Shown here: piece by piece, positions 27,061 through 35,802 of the stretch | How the letters are laid out: each line of letters starts with the position of its first letter | Numbering within the stretch: the stretch's first letter is position 1 | DNA from: Guptibacillus hwajinpoensis | Lineage (GTDB): Bacteria > Bacillota > Bacilli > Bacillales > Guptibacillaceae | DNA length: 64,000 nt | Reading direction: 5' to 3' | Assembly: GCF_001039475.1 (NCBI RefSeq) | Contig: NZ_LELK01000001.1 | Coordinates: 1,809,349-1,873,348 of the forward strand | Notes under the pieces: model-generated | Databases searched by the model: none | What the model was told of the DNA's origin: nothing | Seen by the model: the letters and a program-made list of their open reading frames with translations, nothing else | Made by a program: the position numbers and the translations under genes

Positions 27061-27231
27061 AAGGTTTTTTCGTGGGTATTGTTGCAATTAAAATTGTGGT
27101 TGATGTGCGCTACAGGATGCTCGCTTTCCGCGGGGCGGGCGGTGAGCCTCCTTCCGCTCCAATTAGCTGAGTATGGTTTTAAATACAAGAATTCGTTAAA
27201 ATCCATCAATCTTTTAGAAAAAATTCTTTTA
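27061..27231. repeat. GC-rich palindromic repeat, internally deleted copy B
   Basis: It has the left end and the first arm (CAGGATGCTCGCTTTCCGCG...GAGCCTCC) and then jumps straight to TTCCGCTCCAATTAGC, the right flank. About 60 bp of the palindrome present in the other copies are missing. Confidence 0.75.
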
Positions 27232-27448
27232 AAAAGATGGCAATGTTAGCTCATATTGTTGATTTCTCGATTTTTGGCTCATTCGAGTGAAACTTCAGTT
27301 TCACTCGCCTTTCAGCATAGCTGAAAGGTCGCCCTGTTGTGCCCAATCGTCTGAGCAAATGAATTTGCTCGAAACGATTGGGCACAACAGGGCGTAAATG
27401 AGCCAAAAATCAACACTGTTCATTAACATAGTCTTTAGAATAGAGCCT
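27225..27448. repeat. Cloverleaf-type structured repeat
   Basis: The outer arms (27259-27283 with 27397-27414) enclose three perfect hairpins. They are CGAGTGAAAC/GTTTCACTCG (27284-27307), CCTTTCAGC/GCTGAAAGG (27308-27328) and a 21-bp stem (27330-27350 with 27374-27394) whose loop has its own GAGCAAAT/ATTTGCTC stem. The ends resemble those of the GC-rich repeats. No reading frame is apparent. Confidence 0.8.
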
Positions 27449-27573
27449 TTTAAAAGATACAATCCATTCCCAATGAAAATTTGAAAACATTGAATACTTG
27501 AACATTACTTGAAAAGATTGACCACCCTTTTGTTGACTGTTATGATTCTCGTTATAAATTTAACCTAAAAGCT

Positions 27574-27647
27574 CCACCTTGTATAAGTTCAGGAATATGG
27601 CCTGAACGTTTCTACTAGCTACCGAGAATGGCTTGTCTACAAGGAAT
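27574..27647 (+). ncRNA. Purine (guanine-type) riboswitch aptamer
   Basis: P1 is CCTTGTA (27577-27583) with TACAAGG (27638-27644). P2 is GTTCAGG/CCTGAAC around AATATGG, the junction is GTTTCTAC, and the P3 loop is CCGAGAA (consensus CCGTAAA). The specificity base equivalent to C74 is C in GTCTAC, which points to guanine, hypoxanthine or xanthine rather than adenine. The preceding base is U instead of A, a small departure. Confidence 0.88.
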
Positions 27648-27675
27648 GATGAATACTTCATATTCCTTGTGATTT

Positions 27676-27705
27676 GACTCCGGCTTGTAGCGGGAGTCTT
27701 TTTTT
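27676..27705 (+). terminator. Riboswitch-controlled terminator before the purine permease
   Basis: GACTCC and GGAGTC form the stem, followed by seven T. Its loop CTTGTAG (27685-27691) can pair with CTACAAG (27637-27643) in the 3' strand of P1. Ligand binding would therefore free the terminator, giving an off-switch. Confidence 0.8.
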
Positions 27706-27728
27706 GTTGAAAAACAGGAGGGTACATC

Positions 27729-29021
27729 ATGAGAAATTTCTTCCAGTTCACGGAAAGAGAAACGACTTATAGAAAAGAGACGCTCGCAGGTATTACGACG
27801 TTTCTATCTATGGCTTATATACTTGTCGTTAACCCGATTATCCTAAGTGAAGCAGGAATTGATAAGGGGGCACTCTTTACAGCTACCGCTTTGTCAGCCA
27901 TCGTTGGTTCACTTCTAATCGGACTACTTGCTAATTTTCCAGTCGGTATTGCACCGAGCATGGGACTCAATTCATTCTTTACCTTTTCAGTCGTAATTGG
28001 AATGGGGATTGATTGGGAAATTGCGCTAACAGGTGTGTTTATCGCAGGAATTATTTTTATGATTCTTAGTTTACTCAAAATTCGCGAGAAAATCATTAAT
28101 GTTATACCGCAAGACCTGAAACATGCGATCGCAGGTGGAATCGGCTTTTTCATTGCCTTCATTGGATTGAAGAATGCTGGGATTGTCGTAAGTAATGAAG
28201 CTACCTTCATCTCTATTGGACAGCTTACAACACCTACCACTGCCCTTTCTGCTTTCGGGTTTATTATTACATTAATGATGCTCATCAGAGGCATACGTGG
28301 AGGAATTTTCTATGGTATTGTCATCTCAACGATCATTGGAATGATTATTGGACTTGTGCAGGTTCCTACTTCTATCGTAGGTCAGGTTCCGAGCCTTGAG
28401 CCAACATTTGGAGTTGTGTTTCAGCACCTTGGTGACATCTTTACACCGGAGATTCTTGCAGTTATTTTCACATTCTTATTCGTTGCTTTCTTCGACACAG
28501 CTGGTGCTCTGATTGCAGTAGCGAGTCAAGCTGGTCTAATGAAGAACAATCGAATTCCGAACGCGGGTCGTGCTTTACTTGCTGACTCAACTTCCGGCGT
28601 CATCGGAGCGATCTTTGGTACATCCACAACTGCTTCTTTCGTTGAATCGTCAGCTGGTGTTGCAGTGGGTGGACGAACAGGATTTACGTCTGTTGTGATT
28701 TCAATTTGTTTCTTTATCGCCCTCTTCTTCTCGCCAATTCTTGGTGTTATTACACCAGAAGTCACAGCACCCGCACTGATCATCGTTGGTGCTCTTATGG
28801 CTACAGAGGTAAAACACATTAACTGGAATCGCTTAGAAATTGTCATCCCAGCATTTGTGACGATCATCATGATGCCACTTACATTCAGCGTGGCAACAGG
28901 AATTGCACTTGGTTTCATTCTTTACCCATTTGCAATGATTGCGAAAAAAGATTGGAAACAAGTTCATCCAATTATGTATTCGCTAGGCTTTCTTTTCATC
29001 CTTTATTTCATTTATTTATAA
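27729..29021 (+). CDS. Purine permease, NCS2/AzgA type
   Basis: A 430-residue transporter with about 12-14 spans. LAGITTFLSMAYILVVNP at the start, GIAPSMGLNSFF, GGIGFFIAFIGLKNAG and the FFDTAGALIAVASQAG and GTSTTASFVESSAGV segments mark the AzgA-like branch. That branch includes the hypoxanthine/guanine permeases PbuG and PbuO of B. subtilis. A guanine-type riboswitch and terminator precede it, so it should be shut off when guanine is plentiful. AGGAGGG lies before the ATG. Confidence 0.92.
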   Translation: MRNFFQFTERETTYRKETLAGITTFLSMAYILVVNPIILSEAGIDKGALFTATALSAIVGSLLIGLLANFPVGIAPSMGLNSFFTFSVVIGMGIDWEIALTGVFIAGIIFMILSLLKIREKIINVIPQDLKHAIAGGIGFFIAFIGLKNAGIVVSNEATFISIGQLTTPTTALSAFGFIITLMMLIRGIRGGIFYGIVISTIIGMIIGLVQVPTSIVGQVPSLEPTFGVVFQHLGDIFTPEILAVIFTFLFVAFFDTAGALIAVASQAGLMKNNRIPNAGRALLADSTSGVIGAIFGTSTTASFVESSAGVAVGGRTGFTSVVISICFFIALFFSPILGVITPEVTAPALIIVGALMATEVKHINWNRLEIVIPAFVTIIMMPLTFSVATGIALGFILYPFAMIAKKDWKQVHPIMYSLGFLFILYFIYL

Positions 29022-29081
29022 AGCATAGATCCATTGAACTCATATGGAATAATGTACTTTTAATCTTTTCACTCATCTCTA

Positions 29082-29120
29082 TGCACCTTCATAATTTAAT
29101 AGAAAACAACTGAAGGTGCA
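29082..29120 (+). promoter_or_regulatory. Hairpin masking a ribosome binding site
   Basis: TGCACCTTCA (29082-29091) is the exact complement of TGAAGGTGCA (29111-29120), which contains the GAAGGTG ribosome binding site of the next gene. No T run follows, so translational control is more likely than termination. Confidence 0.5.
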
Positions 29121-29122
29121 CA

Positions 29123-29500
29123 ATGACAAAAACATTCGGAACTGCTTTAAACTGCATTGATGGGAGAACGCAAATACCGGTCACAAAGTGGTTAAAAAGA
29201 CATTTTGGTGTAGATTATGTAGATTTAATAACAGAGCCTGGAATGGATCGAGTGTTATCTCAGGCGACGTATATTGAGTTGGATAGGATACGAAAGAATG
29301 CAGTGATTTCGATAGAAGCTCACCATTCAAAGGTGATCGTAGTTGTAGGACATTATGATTGTGCTGCAAATCCAGTGAGTGACGAGCAACATTTTAAAGA
29401 TATTCAAGCATCCGTCCAAACAGTCCGATCTTGGTGCTTGCCTGTCGTCGTTGTAGGTCTATGGGTTGATCAATTCTCAGATGTGTATGTTATCTGTTAG
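29123..29500 (+). CDS. Minimal beta-carbonic anhydrase-like protein
   Basis: A 125-residue protein. CIDGR (11-15) and GHYDC (73-77) supply the Cys, Asp-Arg, His and Cys expected of the zinc site in beta-carbonic anhydrases (CxDxR and HxxC). It is much shorter than ordinary members of about 200 residues. It lacks their N-terminal helices and much of the C-terminal part. It could be a metal-binding relative with another function. A self-complementary leader covers its ribosome binding site, and the gene lies between terminators. Confidence 0.62.
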   Translation: MTKTFGTALNCIDGRTQIPVTKWLKRHFGVDYVDLITEPGMDRVLSQATYIELDRIRKNAVISIEAHHSKVIVVVGHYDCAANPVSDEQHFKDIQASVQTVRSWCLPVVVVGLWVDQFSDVYVIC

Positions 29501-29511
29501 TAAGTATAAAG

Positions 29512-29552
29512 AAACGAGAGAACTAAGTCTCACTTAGTTCTCTCGTTTTTTT
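29512..29552. terminator. Bidirectional terminator
   Basis: AAACGAGAGAACTAAG and CTTAGTTCTCTCGTTT form a 16-bp stem with T runs on both strands between convergent genes. Confidence 0.87.
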
Positions 29553-29561
29553 GATTATAAA

Positions 29562-30110
29562 TTATCTTTGTAAGGATTCGAAGTTTCGTCTCCACTGTTC
29601 TGCTTTCTCAAGTGCCATGATATCTTCTTTTACTTCACCAGGCTTTACTCCACTACCAATAATGTAGTCGACAAACTCCATATTCACGAATTCAAAAATG
29701 TAGTTAAACTGTTGAATGAGTGGTAGGCCTTTCACTTTTGCACTACTGCCACCAGTTACAACCACATACGCTTGTTTCTTCGTTAGTTCTTCTTTCAAAT
29801 TAAGATTCTCATCTCGTAAGTACTGGGACCACCGATCAAAGAAGTTCTTCATCGGTCCAGTCATTCCGTACCAGTAAAGAGGTGTGGTAAAAATAAGCGT
29901 ATCATGGGTTAACAGCAAGTGAAGTAATTCTTCATAATCATCATCTACTGGTGAAAAACCACCTTCGGAATGTCTTTTATCAATAATTGGATTAATTTGT
30001 TTATCGGAAAGCGACACAATCGTGTGATCCGTTCCTTCTAGAATTCTTTCAGTCAGGTATTGTGAATTTCCATTTTGTCGGGTGCTTCCTAATAGAGCTA
30101 AGATTTTCAA
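29562..30110 (-). CDS. NADPH-dependent FMN reductase / flavodoxin-fold protein
   Basis: A 182-residue flavodoxin-like protein. GSTRQNGNSQYLTERIL is the phosphate-binding loop for FMN, and TPLYWYGMTGPMKNFFDRW is the conserved segment near the isoalloxazine ring. Such enzymes reduce quinones, azo dyes or FMN with NAD(P)H. It is convergent with the carbonic anhydrase-like gene, and the LysR gene at 30537 is transcribed away from it, so control by that LysR protein is possible. Confidence 0.82.
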   Translation of the reverse strand: MKILALLGSTRQNGNSQYLTERILEGTDHTIVSLSDKQINPIIDKRHSEGGFSPVDDDYEELLHLLLTHDTLIFTTPLYWYGMTGPMKNFFDRWSQYLRDENLNLKEELTKKQAYVVVTGGSSAKVKGLPLIQQFNYIFEFVNMEFVDYIIGSGVKPGEVKEDIMALEKAEQWRRNFESLQR

Positions 30111-30150
30111 GTATGACCTCTCCTTTACAAACCCGCATGTGATTTAACTG

Positions 30151-30279
30151 TTAGTTCGTTTCTATTCCTGTAGTCGTGTTAAGATCATTCCATAGATTGC
30201 TCCAATAATAGTATCTCTTCTCAGACGGTTTTGTTTTCACTCGTGCAAATAACTTTGCCACAACGTGGTTATATGTCAT
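30151..30279 (-). CDS. Possible 42-residue protein
   Basis: An ATG-to-TAA frame encodes a basic and aromatic peptide (TKPSEKRYYYWSNLWNDLN in the middle) just upstream of the flavin reductase gene on the same strand. The ribosome binding site is poor. The composition looks protein-like, but I do not recognise a family, and it may be spurious. Confidence 0.3.
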   Translation of the reverse strand: MTYNHVVAKLFARVKTKPSEKRYYYWSNLWNDLNTTTGIETN

Positions 30280-30536
30280 CTAAATCGCAATCCTACATTA
30301 CTATATGCATGAATGCTTGTGATTGAAATAAAAAGCGCAATAATACTAATGACACTAGCCCTGTATTAAGAAGCGCTTTACTGAATAAGGAACTATTTTG
30401 TGGATAGCGCTATCAGCAACGATTACTTAACCATTTCTTTTCGGTGCTTCTGAAATACAGTATACCACCGCACACACCATTGAAGTTATCTATAATTATC
30501 GATACATATAATCAATAATATTGATGGAGGAGCATA
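30280..30536. other. Intergenic region before the LysR gene
   Basis: No gene seen. It should hold the divergent promoters of the flavin reductase unit and the LysR gene. GCGCTATCAGC and ATAATATTGATGGAGGAG (ribosome binding site at 30525-30532) are the only notable points. Confidence 0.35.
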
Positions 30537-31412
30537 ATGGACTTAAATTATTTCTATACGTTTAAAGAAGTTGTGAGATGGGGGAGCTACACCCAGACGG
30601 CTGAAGAGCTTGGCTATGCCCAATCAAGCGTAACGACACAAATTAAAAAGCTTGAAGAGCACTACCAGGTTAAGCTTTTTGAACGTGTTGGAAGAAAGAT
30701 GAGATTAACTCAATCAGGAGAACAGCTTTATGACTATGTGAAAGGCATTACTAAACTAGCAGACGAAGCTGAAGAACAGATGAGGAGTGATTCGAATTTA
30801 AAAGGAACTGTTCGAATCGGTACAGTTGAATCTCTTGCAGCGTATTTTATTACTCCTTTCATTAAATCATTGAAGCAACAGCATCCTGAATTGAGAATCT
30901 TGTTAGAATCAGGTCTTTGTCCAAATTTAATAGAAGGTACAATGGATGGTACTTACGATATTGCCCTTCTCCTGGATCGTCTTCAAAATCACCCTGAATT
31001 AACAACGATTCCGATTCGACAGGAAGAAATGGTGCTAATTGCGCCTCCCGACCATCCACTAACGAAACTAGATGAAGTAACGTTAAAAAGACTCGAAACG
31101 GAAACACTCATTCTAACGGAAGAAGGCTGCTCTTATCGTGTCCTCCTTGAACAACTATTGCAAGAAGAAGAGGTACAAGCCAAATCCGTGATTTCGTTCA
31201 GTAGCTTAGAAGCGATTAAACAATGTGTCGCAGATGACCTTGGCATCGCACTGCTACCTAGAATTGCCGTTGAACGAGACGTTCGTAACGGCAATGTTGT
31301 GGCGCTCCCATTTCATCAAAATACCATTAAAGTCTATACTCAGGTTGTGTATCAGCAGAAAAAATGGATTTCACCACCATTGAAGCAATTTCTCTCTTTA
31401 TTGGAAAACTGA
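30537..31412 (+). CDS. LysR-family transcriptional regulator
   Basis: A 291-residue protein. The helix-turn-helix lies at residues 1-60 (GSYTQTAEELGYAQSSVTTQ), followed by a CysB-like effector domain with GTVRIGTVESLAAYF. It is similar in layout but not a close copy of the LysR protein at 1939-2832. It is transcribed away from the flavin reductase gene, so an oxidative or quinone-related signal is possible but unproven. TGGAGGAG precedes the ATG. Confidence 0.87.
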   Translation: MDLNYFYTFKEVVRWGSYTQTAEELGYAQSSVTTQIKKLEEHYQVKLFERVGRKMRLTQSGEQLYDYVKGITKLADEAEEQMRSDSNLKGTVRIGTVESLAAYFITPFIKSLKQQHPELRILLESGLCPNLIEGTMDGTYDIALLLDRLQNHPELTTIPIRQEEMVLIAPPDHPLTKLDEVTLKRLETETLILTEEGCSYRVLLEQLLQEEEVQAKSVISFSSLEAIKQCVADDLGIALLPRIAVERDVRNGNVVALPFHQNTIKVYTQVVYQQKKWISPPLKQFLSLLEN

Positions 31413-31417
31413 AGAAA

Positions 31418-31450
31418 AAGCGTCCAGCAAAATGCCGGGCGCCTTTTTTT
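31418..31450 (+). terminator. Terminator of the LysR gene
   Basis: GCGTCC and GGGCGC pair (one G-T), followed by seven T. Confidence 0.72.
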
Positions 31451-31464
31451 GTGATGAAACAGCA

Positions 31465-31665
31465 CTAACTCTTATTAGACTGTCTTCCTTTTAATTTCAG
31501 AGAATAGAAGATTACAAATGCCGCCCCAACACCCATTGATATCGCAACATCGCTATAAAGCACCCCACCTCCACTAGCAATGTAATAAATCACTGTCACG
31601 CTGACTGCCGTTAAGCTAACAAGCAAACTCATCATAATAATCAATTTACTCTTTTTATTGTGCAT
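31465..31665 (-). CDS. Small two-span membrane protein
   Basis: A 66-residue protein with a basic start (HNKKSK), two hydrophobic segments (about 8-30 and 36-55) joined by GGG, and a basic tail. GGAGGAGG lies before the ATG at 31665, which is chosen over an earlier in-frame ATG. The family is not recognised. It is divergent from the catalase gene. Confidence 0.6.
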   Translation of the reverse strand: MHNKKSKLIIMMSLLVSLTAVSVTVIYYIASGGGVLYSDVAISMGVGAAFVIFYSLKLKGRQSNKS

Positions 31666-31802
31666 GTAGAAACCTCCTCCAAAATCCATGCGCCCTTCCA
31701 TCTAATCATCGTATTCCTTCTTCCCAAATTTTAACTCATCTATCTGAATACGCCAATTTATATTGGGAATAACTTGTAGCGAGTATGCAAAGGAGGTCAA
31801 TC

Positions 31803-33371
31803 ATGAAAGATGAACAGTTAAATGAAGAACATGAATCAGATGAGACTTTAACCAATCGACAGGGACACCCAGTCACTGACAATCAAAATGTGAGAACGGT
31901 AGGCAATCGTGGTCCAACAACACTTGAGAATTATGACTTTCTTGAGAAAATCAGTCATTTTGATCGTGAAAGAACGCCTGAACGTGTTGTTCATGCAAGG
32001 GGTGCTGGTGCTCACGGGTATTTCGAGTCGTATGGAAAAATAGGAAATGAGCCTATATCGAATTACACACGCGCAAAGGTATTTACTGAGGTAGGTAAAC
32101 AAACACCCGTCTTCGTGAGATTCTCAACAGTCGTCCACGGCAACCATTCTCCAGAAACGTTACGAGATCCTAGAGGTTTTGCTGTGAAGTTCTATACGGA
32201 GGACGGGAACTGGGATTTAGTTGGGAATAATTTAAAAGTGTTTTTCATTCGTGATCCTTTAAAATTTCCTGATATGGTCCACTCCTTTAAGCCAGACCCT
32301 GTTACAAATATTCAAGATATGGAGCGAATGTTTGATTTTCTATGCCAAACTCCAGAATCTATGCACATGGTTACATTCCTCTTCTCACCCTGGGGAATTC
32401 CAGCGAATTTCCGTCACATGCAAGGATCAGGTGTTCACGCGTATAAATGGGTGAATAAAGAAGGCAAAGCCGTACTCGTTAAATACCACTGGGAGCCAGT
32501 GCAAGGTATTAAGAACCTTACGCAGAAAGAAGCCGATCATATACAAGCAACGAATTTTAACCATGCAACGCAGGATTTATATGAGGCGATTGAAAACGAA
32601 GATTATCCAGAGTGGGAACTGTACGTTCAGATTATGGAAGATGGTGAACACCCAGAGCTCGACTTTGACCCATTAGATCCAACGAAACTCTGGTACAAGG
32701 AAGAGGTTCCATGGCACAAAGTTGGGAAAATGGTACTGAATCAGAATCCAGAGAACTATTTCTCAGAAGTCGAACAAGTTGCATTCGGAACTGGCGTGCT
32801 TGTCGATGGTCTTGATTTCTCTGACGATAAGCTTCTACAAGGACGAACGTATTCCTATTCCGATACGCAGCGTTACAGAGTAGGATCGAACTATTTGCAA
32901 TTACCAATTAATAAGCCAACGAAGCATGTTGCAACAAACCAAAGTGCAGGCCAAATGGATTACAGACAAGACTACGCTGATCATCAGAACCCTCATGTTA
33001 ACTATGAGCCTTCGCTTATTGGCGGTTTAGAAGAAGCGGAGAATCCAGGGAAAGAGTATGAACCCTATGTTGAAGGTAAGCTTCAGAGAGAGAAAATCTC
33101 TCGTGAAAACAACTTCGGTCAAGCTGGTGAAACGTACCGTAGAATGAAGGATTGGGAGCGAGAAGACTTGATCGATAACCTCGTCATTGCACTAGGTGAT
33201 TGTCGAAAAGAGATTCAAGATCGTATGATATCGATGTTAACAGAATGCGACGAAGACTATGGTAAACGTGTTTCCGAAGGATTGGCAACACGAAAAGCAA
33301 CAACCGAGGAGAAAATGGAAGATGCTGTACAGGAAGCAGAGCAACGGAGTCATCCGTCAGACCCATATTAA
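31803..33371 (+). CDS. Monofunctional haem catalase
   Basis: A 522-residue catalase that splits hydrogen peroxide. The distal His is in [12 protein letters not shown], the distal Asn in [14 protein letters not shown], and the proximal haem ligand is the Tyr of [12 protein letters not shown]. It carries the short C-terminal extension of the clade that includes B. subtilis KatA and KatX, and is intermediate in size (483 and 547 residues there). The start at 31803 follows AAGGAGG; an ATG 18 bases earlier overlaps that site and is rejected. No PerR box was found by eye. Confidence 0.94.
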   Translation: MKDEQLNEEHESDETLTNRQGHPVTDNQNVRTVGNRGPTTLENYDFLEKISHFDRERTPERVVHARGAGAHGYFESYGKIGNEPISNYTRAKVFTEVGKQTPVFVRFSTVVHGNHSPETLRDPRGFAVKFYTEDGNWDLVGNNLKVFFIRDPLKFPDMVHSFKPDPVTNIQDMERMFDFLCQTPESMHMVTFLFSPWGIPANFRHMQGSGVHAYKWVNKEGKAVLVKYHWEPVQGIKNLTQKEADHIQATNFNHATQDLYEAIENEDYPEWELYVQIMEDGEHPELDFDPLDPTKLWYKEEVPWHKVGKMVLNQNPENYFSEVEQVAFGTGVLVDGLDFSDDKLLQGRTYSYSDTQRYRVGSNYLQLPINKPTKHVATNQSAGQMDYRQDYADHQNPHVNYEPSLIGGLEEAENPGKEYEPYVEGKLQREKISRENNFGQAGETYRRMKDWEREDLIDNLVIALGDCRKEIQDRMISMLTECDEDYGKRVSEGLATRKATTEEKMEDAVQEAEQRSHPSDPY

Positions 33372-33448
33372 ACACGGTTATTCATGAGAATCACCTTATC
33401 TACCTCCTTTTCTTTGACAACCTATTAGGACCGATATATAGTTAACGT

Positions 33449-33575
33449 AACAAGGGGAGTAGCGACCGGTAACGGCCAATGAGTCATCAATACGGTATTT
33501 CGATACCTGGTTCATTGGGCTAAGTTTTTAGTACGCAAGACCTTGGTACAATTTCATTGTGCCAGGGTCTTTTTG
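33449..33575 (+). ncRNA. yybP-ykoY manganese riboswitch with terminator
   Basis: AAGGGGAGTAGC (33452-33463), GAGTCATCAATACG (33481-33494) and GTACGCAAGACCTT (33531-33544) are the conserved blocks of the Mn2+-sensing yybP-ykoY class. The 5' AAGG pairs with the 3' CCTT. A terminator follows immediately (AGACCTTGGTACAAT with ATTGTGCCAGGGTCT, then five T). Its 5' strand overlaps the aptamer end, so Mn2+ binding should turn expression on. Confidence 0.88.
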
Positions 33576-33601
33576 TATGCGCTGGCGGAGAGGAGCAATA
33601 T

Positions 33602-34561
33602 ATGATCATTCTAATTTTTCTACTTGCAGCAGCCGTTGTTGTAGGTGCGGCTATTTACCTTAATCAGTTCGGTGATGTCATCAGCAAGAAATCATCTTTA
33701 AGCGGTGCTGTTGTTGGTACCTTCCTTATTGCAGGTGCTACTTCACTACCTGAATTAACAACAAGCCTAACAGCTGTCTATATTGATAATCCTGATATTG
33801 CAGTTGGAAACATGCTTGGTAGTAACGTGTTTAATCTCTTAATTCTAGCTGTCGTCGATTTACTTTATCGAAAACGAAGATTATTTCAGAAAATCAATAC
33901 AAAAGCGAATGTACCATCAGCACTTATTGGTCTTCTATTTCTCATCATTTTAATTGTGTCGCTTCTAATTCCAGGGACAATCTCTCTTTTTGGTGTAGGC
34001 ATCGAGATGATTGTGATTGTTCTCTTGTATGTGCTATCCATGAAATACATTTCAAGTGACGACGGTGAGCAAGAAGAGGTTCCGACGAAAGATTATTCTC
34101 TTCGTACGGCTGTCATCGGATTTATCGTCGCTGCACTAATTGTCTTTGTATCAGGTAGTATCCTATCCATTTCCGGTGATCGCCTTGCAGAAGCAACAGG
34201 TATGAATGCAAGTTTTGTCGGGAGTTTTCTAATTGCAGCGTCTACATCTCTACCAGAGCTTGTTACAGTACTTGCAGCTTTTAAACTAGCAAACTATAAC
34301 ATGGCGATCGGCTCCATTCTTGGTAGTAATCTATTTAATATTCAATTGTTAGTTCTTACAGACGTGCTCTATAGAGATGCCCCTATTCTTTCTGCTGTCG
34401 GTTCTTCACACATCTATACCGCCATTCTAGGAGTTGTGATGACACTTGTTATTGTGTACTTGTTGTTAAGACCATCCGTCATTCGGAATCAATGGCGCTA
34501 TGCTGCCCCTTCCCTCGTGATGGCTTTGTTGTACATTGTTGCTTCATATATTTTGTTCTAG
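33602..34561 (+). CDS. Sodium/calcium exchanger family protein, likely manganese exporter
   Basis: A 319-residue membrane protein with about ten spans and two inverted alpha-repeats. GTFLIAGATSLPELTTSL with GNMLGSNVFNL, and GSFLIAASTSLPELVTVL with GSILGSNLFNI, are the cation-coordinating repeats of the YrbG/CaCA family. The Mn2+ riboswitch in front suggests that the exported ion is Mn2+, perhaps with Ca2+. An in-frame ATG at 33557 lies inside the terminator; GAGAGGAG is correctly spaced for the ATG at 33602. Confidence 0.85.
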   Translation: MIILIFLLAAAVVVGAAIYLNQFGDVISKKSSLSGAVVGTFLIAGATSLPELTTSLTAVYIDNPDIAVGNMLGSNVFNLLILAVVDLLYRKRRLFQKINTKANVPSALIGLLFLIILIVSLLIPGTISLFGVGIEMIVIVLLYVLSMKYISSDDGEQEEVPTKDYSLRTAVIGFIVAALIVFVSGSILSISGDRLAEATGMNASFVGSFLIAASTSLPELVTVLAAFKLANYNMAIGSILGSNLFNIQLLVLTDVLYRDAPILSAVGSSHIYTAILGVVMTLVIVYLLLRPSVIRNQWRYAAPSLVMALLYIVASYILF

Positions 34562-34562
34562 A

Positions 34563-34596
34563 AAGAAGCGTGCTGGTAGCCAGCACGCTTCTTCTT
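34563..34596. terminator. Bidirectional terminator
   Basis: GAAGCGTGCTGG-TAG-CCAGCACGCTTC between convergent genes, followed by a T-rich tail. Confidence 0.83.
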
Positions 34597-34614
34597 TATT
34601 TCCTATTACTTTAG

Positions 34615-35397
34615 TCAATCCCAGAATCCACCGTCTGAATGGATAATCTGTCCTGTTACCCATCTAGCAGCATCGCTCACAAGAAAGCTTACAAGACGTG
34701 CAGCATCTTCAGGAGTCCCAATACGACCGGTGGGGAATTTCTGTTTTAAGAAATCTTGGGTTTGCTTATCCATACACCCTGAGTCAGTCGGGCCTGGATC
34801 AATCGCATTAACCGTAATATGTGACGAGGCAAGTTCAGTTGCAAGGGATGTTGTAAAAGCAGAAAGGGCTCCTTTTGTCGTAATGTATGCAATGTTTCCA
34901 GGTTGTGGACTCTTATCTTGACCGGATACAAAATTCACAATTCTACCACTGTGTTGTTCTTTCTTGAGCTGCTTTGCAAACTCTACTGTTAACATGCATG
35001 TTCCTGTTACGTTAACTGCACAATGATGATCAAACAGTTCCATTGTTACTTCTTCATGACTAACCTCTACACAAAATGTTGCGTTATTTACTAGAATCGA
35101 TAGCTGACTAGGCATCTTTTCCACTTCATCTAGAAGTCGCTTTGGTGCATCACGATCACTTAAATCGAGCTCCATCGATTCAGCTTTTACACCATAGTTA
35201 CGTAATTCATGTTTAAAGTTCTCTGCAAAGTTATGATTAGCATCTTCATACCCAGTGTTTTGATCGTATCTAGTTAAATGTGTGAAAAAGATGTCAAACC
35301 CGTTGCTAGCTAACTCACGACAAATGGCAGCACCTATCCCTTTAGGACGGCTAGCACCTGTTACGATCGCTAGTTGATTCTTTATTCGTTTACTCAC
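34615..35397 (-). CDS. Short-chain dehydrogenase/reductase
   Basis: A 260-residue SDR. The cofactor loop is TGASRPKGIGAAICREL, with NNAT and the YITTK catalytic pair. The C-terminal DPGPTDSGCM and RIGTPEDAARLVSFLVSD segments are typical. It resembles 3-oxoacyl-ACP reductase-like enzymes, but the substrate is unknown. It is monocistronic and convergent with the exchanger gene. Confidence 0.86.
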   Translation of the reverse strand: MSKRIKNQLAIVTGASRPKGIGAAICRELASNGFDIFFTHLTRYDQNTGYEDANHNFAENFKHELRNYGVKAESMELDLSDRDAPKRLLDEVEKMPSQLSILVNNATFCVEVSHEEVTMELFDHHCAVNVTGTCMLTVEFAKQLKKEQHSGRIVNFVSGQDKSPQPGNIAYITTKGALSAFTTSLATELASSHITVNAIDPGPTDSGCMDKQTQDFLKQKFPTGRIGTPEDAARLVSFLVSDAARWVTGQIIHSDGGFWD

Positions 35398-35802
35398 TTA
35401 TTCTTCCTCCTTATGAAGGAATACGGTGACCACAATGAAAGGAGATGATACTGAAAAAGACAGACCCCTATTAGGCGCCTGCCCTCGTCGTTTATCAATC
35501 ATGAACGCGGCATTCCCTGTACTGGTAGTAAAATGACAGACCTATCCCTTTGCAGAAATAGGACGATTCAATTCATTCACCATTACAGGATTTATCCACA
35601 CATACTCACGATCTCCTTTCCACATATCTCCTTTGTTAACTATAGCAAGCGCTTACAACTATAAGCAATCTATTTTTTTGAGAAACCTTATTAAAAACAC
35701 GCTATCGTCTACTAAATACTTCGAATCCGAGAAGTATGAGTTTGAAATAAGGTTTACCGTGGAATTACAGTAATATTACTTCTACTACGAGGAGATTACT
35801 AC
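35398..35802. other. Intergenic region, no convincing gene
   Basis: A 33-codon frame starting at 35435 lacks a ribosome binding site and is not called. A cre-like sequence TAGCAAGCGCTTACA (35643-35657, one mismatch) has no obvious target. GAGGAG at about 35788 belongs to the next gene. Confidence 0.35.

Noticed and set aside
33557..33601. Earlier ATG for the cation exchanger
   Set aside because: It lies inside the riboswitch terminator and has no ribosome binding site.
35435..35536. 33-codon frame starting MKGDDTEKD
   Set aside because: No ribosome binding site and no protein-like pattern.
35643..35657. cre-like site TAGCAAGCGCTTACA
   Set aside because: It has one mismatch at a fixed base and lies about 150 bp before a sigma-like gene with no link to carbon metabolism.
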